Source of the DNA: Isoetes taiwanensis
Lineage: Eukaryota; Streptophyta; Lycopodiopsida; Isoetales; Isoetaceae
Assembly (NCBI GenBank): GCA_021234155.1
Contig: JAJEKV010000025.1
Coordinates: 186,001-250,000, forward strand
Direction of reading: 5' to 3'
DNA: 64,000 bases
In this document: one piece after another, positions 25,085 to 37,500 of the stretch
Layout: each line of letters opens with the position of its first letter
Position numbering within the stretch: position 1 is the first letter of the stretch
Program-made: the position numbers and the translations under genes
The notes under the pieces: generated by a model
Seen by the model: the letters and a program-made list of their open reading frames with translations, nothing else
What the model was told of the DNA's origin: nothing
The model's database searches: none

Positions 25085-26605
25085 CATGCCATGTCACCAC
25101 TTGGGGTGCCTAGGTGGCATGCTTGAGACTAGGTGGCATGCCCGAGCCACCTTGGCATGTTGGAGCCCCTGCATGGCATGTTGGAGCCACCTTGGCATGT
25201 TGGAGCCCACGTGGCATTATGGAGTCCACGTGGCATGTTTGAGCCACCTTGGCATGTTGGAGCCTAGGTGGCATGTTTGAGCCCACCTTGGCATGTTTGA
25301 GCCACGGCATGTTTGAGCCTGGATGGCATGTTGGAGCCTAGATGGCATGTTTGAGCCACCTAGGAATGTTGGAGCCTAGGTGGCATGTTGGAGCCCACGT
25401 GGCATATTTGAGCCACCTTGGCAAGTTGGAGCATAGGTGGTATGTTGGAGCCCGCGTGGCATGTTTGAGCACGCGTTGGAGCCTAGGTGGCATGTTTGAG
25501 CCATTTTGTCATGTTGCAGCCTAGGTGGCATGTTTGAGCCACCTTGGCATGTTTGAGCCTAGGTGGCATGTTGGAGCCACCTTGGCATGTGGGAACCACC
25601 TTGGCATGTTTGAGCCTAGGTGGCATGTTTGAGCCACCTTGGCATGTTGGAGCCAACGTGGCATGTTTGAGCCACCTTGGCATGTTTGAGCACGTTGGAG
25701 CCTAGGTGGCATGTTTGAGCCACCTTGGCATGTTGGAGCCACCTTGGCATGTTGGAGCCTAGGTGGCATGTTGGAGCCTGGGTGGCATGCTTGAGCCACC
25801 TTGGCATGTTGGAGCCCACGTGGCATTTTTGAGCCACCTTGGCAAGTTGGAGCATAGGTGGCATGTTAGATCCGCGTGGCATGTTTGAGCATGTTGGAGC
25901 CTAGGTGGCATGTTGGAGCCACCTTGGCACGTGGCATGTTAGAGCCCACGTGGCATGTTTGAGCCTAGGTGGCATGTTAGAGCCACGGTGGCATGTTGGA
26001 GCCTAGGTGGCATGTTTGAGCCAACTTGGCATATTTAAGCCTAGGTGGCATGTTGTGAGCCACCTTGGCATGTTGGAGGCTAGGTGGCATGGTGGAGCCC
26101 ACGTGGCATGTTTGAGCCACCTTGGCATGTTTGAGCCTAGGTGGCATGTTGGAGCCTAGGTGGCATGTTTGAGCCCACCTTGGCATGTTTGAGCCACCTG
26201 GCATGTTTGAGCCTAGGTGGCATGTTGGGAGCCTAGGTGGCATGTTTGAGCCACCTTGGCATGTTTGAGCCTAGGTGGCATGTTGGAGCCACCTTGGCAT
26301 GTTGGAGCCTAAGTGAGCCTGCATGGCATGTTTGAGCCTATGTGGCATGTTTGAGCCACCTAGGAATGTTGGATCCTAGGTGGCATGTTGGAGCCCACGT
26401 GGCATATTTGAGCCACCTTGGCAAGTTGGAGCATAGGTGGCATGTTGGAGCCTCTGCGTGTCATGTTTGAGCACGTTGGAGCCTAGGTGGCATGTTTGAG
26501 CCTTTTTGTCATGTTTGAGCCTAGGTGGCATGTTGGAGCCACCTTGGCATGTTTGAGCCTAGGTGGCATGTTAGAGCCACCTTGGCATGTTGGTGCCCAC
26601 GCTAT
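25085..26605 (+). repeat. 19-bp array, main block (about 80 units)
   Basis: Tandem units share the linker CATGTTGGAG or CATGTTTGAG plus one of three 9-base boxes: CCTAGGTGG, CCACCTTGG or CCCACGTGG. Most of the block is in 19-bp register, with a few deletions (GAGCACGTTGG, GAGCCACGGCATG). A larger duplication is visible: the passage containing TAAGTGAGCCTGCATGGCATG occurs here and at about 21892. The 19-bp period opens long frames on several strands, which are period artefacts. Confidence 0.95.
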
Positions 26606-26639
26606 GCAAAAAATAGGTGTTAAGTAATTGAAGTAGTTG

Positions 26640-27190
26640 AAGTAACTTGTATTTACATGGAATACTAGTATAAGAACATGTGATCGCACGTGCATCACAT
26701 GTAGCAAATCAAGTACTGGTCCTACCACTATAAAGACCCGTGATATGGAAGGATAGGACATGTAGAGAATCAAGTACTCTTTCCTACTTCTATAAAGACA
26801 TGTGAGAATAGAAGTATTACACATGTCGTAATTCATGTATTCTTTCCTACAATGCCTTAGCAACAAAAGTACTCTGTCCTACTACTATAAAAAGACATGT
26901 GACATGGAAGCATATGACATGTAGAGAATCAAGTATTCTTTCCGACTTCTATAAAGACATGTGACAATAGAAGTATTACACATGTCGTAATTCATGTATT
27001 CTTTCCTACAATGCCTTAGCAAATAAAGTACTCTGTCCTACTACTATAAAGACATGTGAATGGAAGTATAGGACATGTAGAGAATCAAATATTCTTTCCT
27101 ACATCTATAAAGACATGTGACAATAGAATTATTAGACATGTAGAAATTCAAGTACTCTTTCCTACAGTGGATTGTATTATAAAATGACAT
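26640..27190. repeat. Tandem repeat, period about 157 bp, three copies
   Basis: GTAGAGAATCAA recurs at 26762, 26921 and 27077 (spacings 159 and 156). Each copy has two TATAAAGACATGTGA words and a pair of palindromic ACATGT sites. No coding capacity. Confidence 0.88.
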
Positions 27191-28776
27191 GTCACAATAG
27201 AAGAAACTACAAAACAACAGTGGATGTTTTAGTCCACTGAAAAAAGAACACCATTATCGAACAAAACCATACCTTCACAAATCCACATGTAGGATTCTTT
27301 GAAAACAGGACATGTAGACCTACCAAAACTGATGTTTTCAACAGTGGACCAAAAACCGGGGTGAGTGTGCATTGCCCACCGATCCAAACATCCCCACCAA
27401 GCTCCGTCTTTGGCAGAATATGTTGAATTCGGGGGCCATATATGTTTCTTCGGTTCTATGGTCTAAAGCCAAAAGAAAAAAAAAAGGGAAAAAAAAACCA
27501 GCGCATAAAGAGTTTTCCAGCCATCGTAAAAATTATTTTACGTCCAAATAGCCAAAAACCTGCAGATTGGAAAACACATAAATATTTTTCACTGCTAAAA
27601 AAAAAGCTAGTAGTAATTTTTTGGGTTGCCCCTAAGGGGGCAATGCCTCGTTTATGTGGGTTTATGGCATATCCAAGTATATGCCGACATATGCTTAGGA
27701 TATGCTGGTGACGGCTGTTGCCAGTAAACTGGCGGTCAGCATACAGGGGTTTGGCCCAAGAGCAAAATCTTCAGCGATTATCTGGCACCGGACTGGTCTG
27801 AACTGATGGCCCTGCAGTGTCCTCTGGTTTCTACAAGTGGATATTTAAAGAGGCTTCTTGTAGATTGTGCTGAGGGTTTTAGAAATGACAGAGGAGCATG
27901 GAATAGAAAATTTGAAGCAAAGATGTAATATGTATTTGCTTCATGTGGTGCTGTAGAGTTGGGTAGATACCATTCTTGTTCTTCAAAAATGTGACCAAGT
28001 ATTACCAAAGCACAAATTGGCTCTTTTTTACCACTGGGTATTCTATTCATAATATTTGTATACATTCACTAAGAAAATAAAAGCATATATTCATACAGGG
28101 CATGTACAATTTCCATTACTGATGTAACTACACGAAGCATTCTTCATGAATCGCTAATGTGTTTTAGACAAAGAACATAATCACGTCAATCCCAATTGGT
28201 CTAGGCACTGAGCTTCGTAAGCCTCTTCTTGGTCCATATACAATTCATAAACAAAAGAAAACAAAACAACACACCCTGACACATGAAATGATCTAACAAG
28301 AACCATGAAAATGAAACGACAACAAGAAACATGAAAACACACTATTCGGCCACCGGAGGGCAACCCGTCGTGCGCAGCACCTTGTTTTATTGGTCTCTCC
28401 ACTTGAATAATAGTAGTCCTATAGCTATATATAGTTTTTAATCTAAGTGAAAAGAGTAGGCATAGGCCTATCCCATTACTTGCCTGTCCTTTAATAGCGT
28501 TTCGAGTGCAATGGCATTAAGAAGCAAGCGGAAACGAGATAATCTTCACATGTACCATCCTATAGTTAATGCAAATTCAATACTCATATACTATTCTATT
28601 CTATTCATATACTAGACATAAACACTCTTTGCATACCATCATCTCATAATGTTATTACTGTATCTATTGCAAAACAAAACAGTTCCTGTTACGCTTATAA
28701 ACATTGGGTCGTATAGATACAAAATATGTATAAACATGTTGAAGGTTTGGAAAATAAGGCTTCCATAGTGATTTCT
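27191..28776. other. Repeat-derived intergenic DNA with dispersed repeat copy C
   Basis: About 27210-27365 ends in AACAGTGGACCAAAAACCGG, the inverted counterpart of the string at about 15478. Module Y (diverged; TTGGGTTGCCCCTAAGGGGG) is at 27617-27720. A module X leader (ACCGGAGGGCAACCCGTCG, then TGCGCAGCACCTTG) is at about 28350-28385, suggesting that Y and X bracket one element of about 770 bp. No gene seen. Confidence 0.45.
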
Positions 28777-30365
<1,589 letters not shown>

Positions 30366-30413
30366 CTAGTGAGAACAACTTTGGTTGTTGCATATTAGTG
30401 TCTCCCTTTGCAT

Positions 30414-30421
30414 CTTATATA
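30414..30421 (-). promoter_or_regulatory. TATA box of peroxidase 2
   Basis: TATATAAG on the minus strand, 52 bases upstream of the ATG, continuing as GATGCA. The same 13-base core TATATAAGATGCA lies upstream of peroxidase 3, which supports a shared promoter core. Confidence 0.65.
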
Positions 30422-30429
30422 TGCTATTA

Positions 30430-32835
30430 AAGAAATCATAAAATATAAGAATAAGAATAACAATAGTTTTTTATCGTCAAGATTGAAGCTTCTATTTCGG
30501 TGTCGAACACGTGTCACCACAATGGTTAGATATTATCGTCATTTTTTGACAAAGTTCTCCTCATGTTGGATTGATCTGCATGTGAGGTTGGTGCTGGGCC
30601 ATGGTTAGAGTGGACGGCAACCATGTTGCATACATGTGATAATATTACTATATAATCATGTTGCGCTTAGGATGCTCCCATGGATGCTTCCACTTAGAAC
30701 GATGCTCCCATGGATGCTTCCACTTAGGACGATCAATGTTGGGCCAGGGTCACGATGTAGATGCTTCTCCTTAGGACAAAGACCCTATACCCATCTTCGC
30801 TAGTCAATGTTGGGCCATGGTCACGATTATAAAAATTGTAGAACCATGTTGCATCCATATAAAACATGAAAAGACTTCAATTCCTCCCCTCCATGTTTCC
30901 TTTTCAAGACGAAGGCCCTATATTCATCCTCCCCAGTCAATTTCCGCCGTTGTTAAAAGGCGTGCTAATTTGGTAAACCCATGATTTAGTTGGACATTAC
31001 CACCTCACTCAATAAGTTAAAATCTTGTATTACCTATGTTAGCACGCAATATACCTTTTTTGGGACTGAAGAACCATGTCATAGTCCATTTTGCACGTAA
31101 ACTTACTACTTCTAGGGAGTCCAAGATGGAATACATGGTACAAGGACCACACATTTGGGCCCTTAGGTAGACTTCATGACCGATTAACATCTTCAATAGA
31201 ATAGAATAGAATAGATCATGTTCCACTTTCTCAAAATCTTTGTTCATGTCTATTATTTTTCTCTTTGATCTCAACTTTAGTCAAAGATAAAATCAAAGAA
31301 AAAACAATAGACATGGTCCAACATTATTGTCATTTTATATCTATCTATCTATCAATCTACAGCGTTGTTTGTCTCATGTATTATAATCTTTTGGTTCCTT
31401 TTTTTTCTCTATGGACCATAAGAAAATAGTTCAATTCAATTTAACTATACCCCCTCTCCCCACCAGGCATAGAACTCATTGCCCCAGAGTTTTTGGGGCC
31501 CGAACTTCACGTGTTTTCTATATCTATGTTTTTGGTGGATCTCAAAGCCCATTTGCCACGATTCACAATATTTGCAATTCAACGAATATATCATATTATA
31601 TTTTGATATCAATAGAGGCTAAATCAACACAGGGACAATTACATGTTGTAACTAGTTACAATGCCCAGCTTTGGTGGGTATAGGATTATTAATGCGAAAA
31701 ATCAATGGCCACAATTGTCTCTTATGACTCCTATATTTAAAATAACAATGCAACTTTTATATCTCCCGATTATTCGACCATTACATCACTCAAACAAAGG
31801 CCAACTTCTAGAATCTACGTTGTTGTTGGGCAATTTTTGGCGGCTTTCAAGCTAACCTGCACAATTGATACACTTGTTTGATGTTTTAATATATTTGTGA
31901 ATCTTTTTTTTTTTGAGCAAAACATAAGTCATTTGTGAGGCATTTAGCAAGTGCATGTTGTCCATTGCGGTTTCCAAGTTTTTACAAAAACAATTTATCT
32001 CCATGATTTTAATGGCGCAAAATATTTAATTGCAACATTGAAACTGCAAGGTCTTTGTGGCAAGATCTTTCTTCGGAATTTTAAGTGGTTTGATGGCTTG
32101 TTTGATGGCTTCCACTATAATGCAAATAGAAGGCGCTTTTATGTTCGACATTTCCCATTCTTTCTCAACCATTTTTTCTCGTTGACTGCAATTTATTACA
32201 GTGCAAGGCTCAATGCAATGCTAATAGTGATTGTCCGAGATACTTCCACAAAAATGGCTAGGTATTGCACTACATATAGTGATTGTTCTAGATACTTTCA
32301 CAAACAAAGCTAGCTAAAAAAGGTTCCTCGATTACTTTCCAAACCCACAGCAAGCTCATTGATCTTAAATAGACCCAAAAGAGACCGGATATCAAACACT
32401 GCTGATCTCCAACTCAATCTTTTTCCATTTCTTTTATATGCAAAAATCAAGGTGAGCTTTGCCTTTTTGTAATCTAGAAATAGAGACATGTAGGCTCTTG
32501 CATGCACATGGTATACTTGCTCCATTGTGTATTTTGTTGTGGAAGGGTTTCTTCCATGTGATCTACAAAATAGGCCATATCTACTTTACTCTCTAACATG
32601 TCGATGATGAGGCAAAAGGAGCTTCTTCTTTGGAATCCAGGCTAGAGTCCCTCAACTCATTTCCAATCTGCCCCATTGGGATGGTTTTGGTTCACAGGGA
32701 TGAGTTTGGACGGTTGGCATGCTGTTTTCCACATTCAACTCTGACCCATATGTCAAACACATAATTGATACCTAAATCTTTCCGTACTAAGATGGCCTCT
32801 TCATGTAAAGCTGAATGGCCTCATCAGTAAAGCTA
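30430..32835. other. Intergenic between peroxidase 2 and the LTR retrotransposon
   Basis: No gene recognised. It holds a local duplication GATGCTCCCATGGATGCTTC (two copies, about 30669-30733), two copies of TCAATGTTGGGCCA near 30740 and 30800, an (AATAG)n run near 31195-31214 and an (ATCT)n run near 31340. Frames are short and unrelated to known domains. Confidence 0.4.
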
Positions 32836-32840
32836 GAAAG

Positions 32841-34491
32841 TGTGACGTTCTAGCACGCGATTATACGGCCCGGGGCGTATCGCATCTTTGCCTAAATCAC
32901 AGCGTACCGCCACCCGACCGGCGTGTGCGTAGGCGTGTAGGCTAGGCTAGTAGCCCCTAGGGGGCAACTTGCTAGGTATGTGCATTTCTTATTAATGTGC
33001 ACATGCACATTTATTTGGGTGCACACATTTCCATGTGGGCCCATTTAGGTGCACACATTTCCATGTGGGCACATTTAGGTGCACACATTTCCATGTGGGC
33101 ACATTTGGGTGCACACATTTCCATGTGGGCACATTTGGCCACCTAGCCATTAAAGGCAAGTGGGCCCATTTTCAATTATCCCACATGCCTAAAGGGGGTA
33201 ATTGGAAACCCTAGCCAACCCCTTGTCTATTTAGGGAGGGAAACCCTAACTTACCCAATCTTCGTTTCTAGGGTTTTAGAGCTCTGTTTTGGCTGCCCCA
33301 AGGGTCAAAACCGCCTCCCAGACTCTGTCTGAGAGAATTGCATCATTAGTTTCCCTTGATTCGAGCATTTGCCAGGATGGTCGAGCCTCAGTCGGGAGGA
33401 GGAACTCAAGGATCGGGGTATTTAGGCAATTTAATAGTCTAAACCCTATTTCAGGTCATAGAATCGCAAGAGGGTTTAGCCTCTTAAATTGCCCATAGCA
33501 GCCCCTCTAGATCTCTAGATAGCAGATTCTAACTAAAGAACCTAACTCTATGATGTAGATTAGATCTAGTTCTTTAGTTCTTCCGTGATGTATATGGATG
33601 ATGTATCTCTATGAACTCCTTGTATTGGGAAGGGGGTAGAGACCTAAAGCTTGGTAGTAGATGCTCCTAGATTAGCCTCTCTAGCACACTATAGATGCGT
33701 CGTGCACAAGAGCCACACCGGTTGTGGGTGAAGGGGCGAGACCGGCTTATAAGGAGGTTCGTGTGTCGACTCTTGAGCGATCCCTACGGTGTGTAAAGCC
33801 TACAGGGGATCATTGTGACTAGGTCTAATGGCTTGCCCCGGGCATGGGCTCGACACTCGTGGGGTGGTGGATATGACCTTCCGGTGAGTTCAAGTCGAAT
33901 ATGGGCGGTGGCCCTCTAGTCACCTTGAGTCGGCATGTAGATATCCGGAGGAAGTGATCCCTACCCGCCCCATCTGGCTGGGGAGATGTAACCCATGAGA
34001 CGTAGCCCCTTTGGCTATGCACCGTGAACTCTGATCCAGTCCCAACACTTTTCACCTACTACGCAAAGTGTGCGCGGGGGGGCGGATGGAGTGGACAACC
34101 CAATGCCATGTTCTTATGCCGCCCAAATCCATTGCCATGAATTACATGCGCAATGAACTCTGGAGACCCAAGCTTGTCAGTCCATCCCTGTGTCTGAGCC
34201 TTGGGTAGGATTTCCCATATGCGTTGTGCTGATCATTGTTTATGCAGATGTGATGGACCACCCTTCGAGGTGGATATGTGATGCTCTTGTATATTGACAT
34301 GTATGTTTACGCTTCCGCAGCTAGGTAGGCCCCGAGGGAGACGGGGTAAAATGACCCCTTCACTCTTCCCACTGGGACTCGTTACGGGTGCAGTGATTGT
34401 GGAGGGCCATGTATCAGTATGAAGCTGGTATGGGGGATGAACTCCTGTTTGTATACGGTGAGTGCACCGTATATGAGTAGGGGACGTCACA
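32841..34491 (+). repeat. 5' LTR (1651 bp)
   Basis: Terminal TGTGACG and CGTCACA. It contains four tandem copies of a 30-bp unit (GGTGCACACATTTCCATGTG plus GGCACATTTA) at about 33018-33139. The 3' LTR has five, which accounts for most of the 33-bp length difference. No TATA box is certain. Confidence 0.95.
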
Positions 34492-34492
34492 G

Positions 34493-34504
34493 TGGTATCA
34501 GAGC
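34493..34504 (+). promoter_or_regulatory. Primer binding site, initiator-Met tRNA
   Basis: TGGTATCAGAGC begins two bases after the 5' LTR end. It is the well-known plant retrotransposon primer site complementary to the 3' end of initiator methionine tRNA. Confidence 0.92.
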
Positions 34505-37500
34505 AATGTTCTTGGAGACCAAGAGCAAAGCACTGGCCATGCTCCCAGTAGTACTAACTTGATAGGATTCTCAAACCTCAAAAAATGGGAAAAAAATTTC
34601 TCATTTTTGTAGTTTATGCTAAGCTAGTAACAGTTAAAGTAACAGTTAAAGTGAATGAGAACATAAAAAGAAAAAATTTAGTGAGCCAAATAGGATGGTC
34701 TCACACGTCACGCCAGGACAGATAATGAAGATCTCATTTTCAGCCTGGGCGCAATGTGTGAGACATGGCTTCTAAAACACATTAAAAAGTCATAACTTCA
34801 GCCTGGGCGCAATGTGTGAGACATTGCTTCTAAAACACATTAAAAAGTCATAAATTATAGAAAAGTAACTTGGTAATTCGAATTTTAGCCTAGGAATTAG
34901 CTAGATTAGTCTAGCTTTTCAATCTATTTGAACCTCATCTTAAAAGGATTCCCACAGTAGCGGGAATTAAACCTCCCACCCACAGGGTTGAACCCCCCCA
35001 AAACCCCCCCGTGCCAACCACTGAGGGCGGGCATCGTTTGTGTTTGAATTATAATTCCTAATTAAATTTAAGCTTTAATAATGTTAGATAATATTAATAG
35101 ACAAGCCTTAGACTTAGAACCAAGACCCTTAAGCTAGATAGAGACAGCATCTTGATAGACACCAAGACTCCGATCGACATGACGCGCACCAAACAGACTG
35201 CTCGACTTCCTCGACAAGGCGAAACAGCCAGAGGCCAAGGAGGCTGAAGGAAACAAAGAGGAGAGGGCAGAACAAGAGCGGGAGGCCAAGGGTCAAGAAG
35301 CAGCAGAGCAGAAGCTGGTCCAACATTCTGAAGATTCAACAACCTGCACAGTACACGCCAAGGGAGTAACTCTAATGAAGAAAGATATGCACTTAGCCAG
35401 TCATATCAAAGGAGAGCCTTATTAATTTCGTAAATGATAAAATTTGTTTAATACAAAGTGTTTTAGAGTAAATTATAAGTGTATAAAGTTAATTAAGTTG
35501 AGTTAGTAAGTTTTAGCTTTTGTTTTAATCAAAACAGACATCCTAGGCCAATTTGAGAGGATGTCTCACACGTCGCGCCAGGACAGAAAATGAAAAGTTC
35601 ATTATCGGTCTGGGCGCAACGTGTGAGACCATGCTGTGAGACCATGCCCCAAAAGTGCCCAAAACTACTCCAAATCGACCAAATAAGGGATCCATTCTGC
35701 CTAACTCGATGAGATAAGCAAGATTAGACCCTTATATCACCCAAATTGGACAAGTTTAACCCATTTAGAGCCAATGTCTCACATGTCGCGCCAGGACAGA
35801 AAATGAAAAGTTCATTATTGGTCTGGGCGCAATGTGTGAGACCTCCAAACTTTGAACCTCCATAACTTGAGCTACAGAGCTCCAAATCGCCTGAAATTTG
35901 TTGCAATAGGACCGTTAGACAGCCTAAAATCCATTTATGACCTCAAATAGGATAGAAATGTCAAACCCCATCTCAAAATGACCAAAATTGCTCAAACCCT
36001 TGAATTGTTTTTTCAAACTGTAGTTTGTTTGTAGATAGAAGCATACCCCATTAGTAGCTCGCAAGTATTGCTCTCGGCTCAAAGCTGATGCCTTACTCCT
36101 AAATAGAAGTGGCCAAGAACACCCCTTTGTTATAGTCATCTAGACCTCAACATAGCAACCCAAGTCCAACTGTTGGTACATCACCTCTGCTCATGCCAAA
36201 GGCATAAACCTTGACCTAATTCTGTGTCCTTCTAATAGAGTTTGACTTATATAGCTGCCACATTGACACCCCCTATTGCCAGGATACTTAAAAAGGAGCT
36301 AGAGTCTAGAGCTGCTCAAGTCACTCCATGTGTAGATATTGGACCCCTCCCTCAAACCAACTTTGCTAGGACCTTAGAGTATGCCTCAAACATCATGGAG
36401 GTCTTGCAAAACAAACCCTCATTTCATGCCATACTACACGTCCTAATGTCCGTAGACTTGTAGATGATAGATATGTCCCCAGTAATGCTGCTCGAGCCAT
36501 CTTGCTTGCTTATAGAGCCCAGAATGTTGTAAGAGAGCCCTTCAAGTAGACCCTTAGACTCTAGGATATACGAGCATTCTTTGTCAAGTCTGAGGGCGAG
36601 CCACCCTGAAGAGCTAGAGGCAACTTCTTGAAGACATCAAGGTCCCAGCTGATGTACAGACAGATAAGGAGAGGAGACCCAAAAGGCAGATCCAAGAGAG
36701 GGAAGCACAACGACAAACACCTCAACCGACAAACGAGTAGAACATGACACCACCGGCCTATCATCAATCTTCATCAAATGGGAAGAATATTTGGTAACCA
36801 ACGGCATCAAGAATTTTCTAGATGTCAACCTCCTCGCCACCACGACGAGGTCACATCGAAAAGAGGATCTCGACGCCTTCACAGGACTCGGCATTACATG
36901 AGTTTCAAATGGAAGAACGCCAAAGGCGCGGCAAAATACAGTGCGGGGAAGACAGACATCGATGCCGCGTTAGCATCACGAGCTAGGGCCAGAGGGTATA
37001 ATCTTCCGTCGACGAGAGAAGTCATGGCGACACAGGAGTGTATAGAAACCGGAGGGAAGACAACCACGACATTGTAGCCCAGCAGCTCAAGCGAATGTCA
37101 TGCAACGTCAACAAAAAGGAGCAACCAAGCTAAGCAACAACAAAGCACCTAAGGCTAATCAGGACAAGTTTCTAGCTCCCTTGCACCAGCAGGAGAACTT
37201 CCATCAGTTCCAAAAAGTAGGAGACCATGAGGGGGAGGAGACGCATATCAGGGAACATCTCTGACTTGAAGGCCTATATCAGCATTAGGGGCAAGATCAA
37301 GGAGGAGAATATTCCGCTCGAACAAGAATTTCGGACCCAGGAACACCTAGAAACCAAAGGAAGATCGGCTTTAATACGTCAGCTAAGGAGTGCGAGACTC
37401 GAATGGATAGGACCCAAAGGACGGAGGAAACGACCTAGCCAGCAGATACAAATCATGCAAAGGCGACCAGAAGGAGCCATGGTAGGGGCAATGGAGATGA

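Noticed and set aside
18725-26605. CRISPR-like appearance of short regular repeats
   Set aside because: There are no unique spacers: the units abut one another in 19-bp register, the DNA is eukaryotic and no cas genes are present.
25110-26866. Long frames on several strands encoding repeats such as HATWAPTCHLGSNMPRWLK
   Set aside because: They arise from the stop-poor 19-bp unit, which cycles through all frames every 57 bases. They appear on both strands and have no start context or protein family.
33289-33498. Frame of 69 codons in the 5' LTR, repeated at 43091-43285
   Set aside because: It lies within the LTR leader, diverges in frame between the two LTRs and has no known counterpart.
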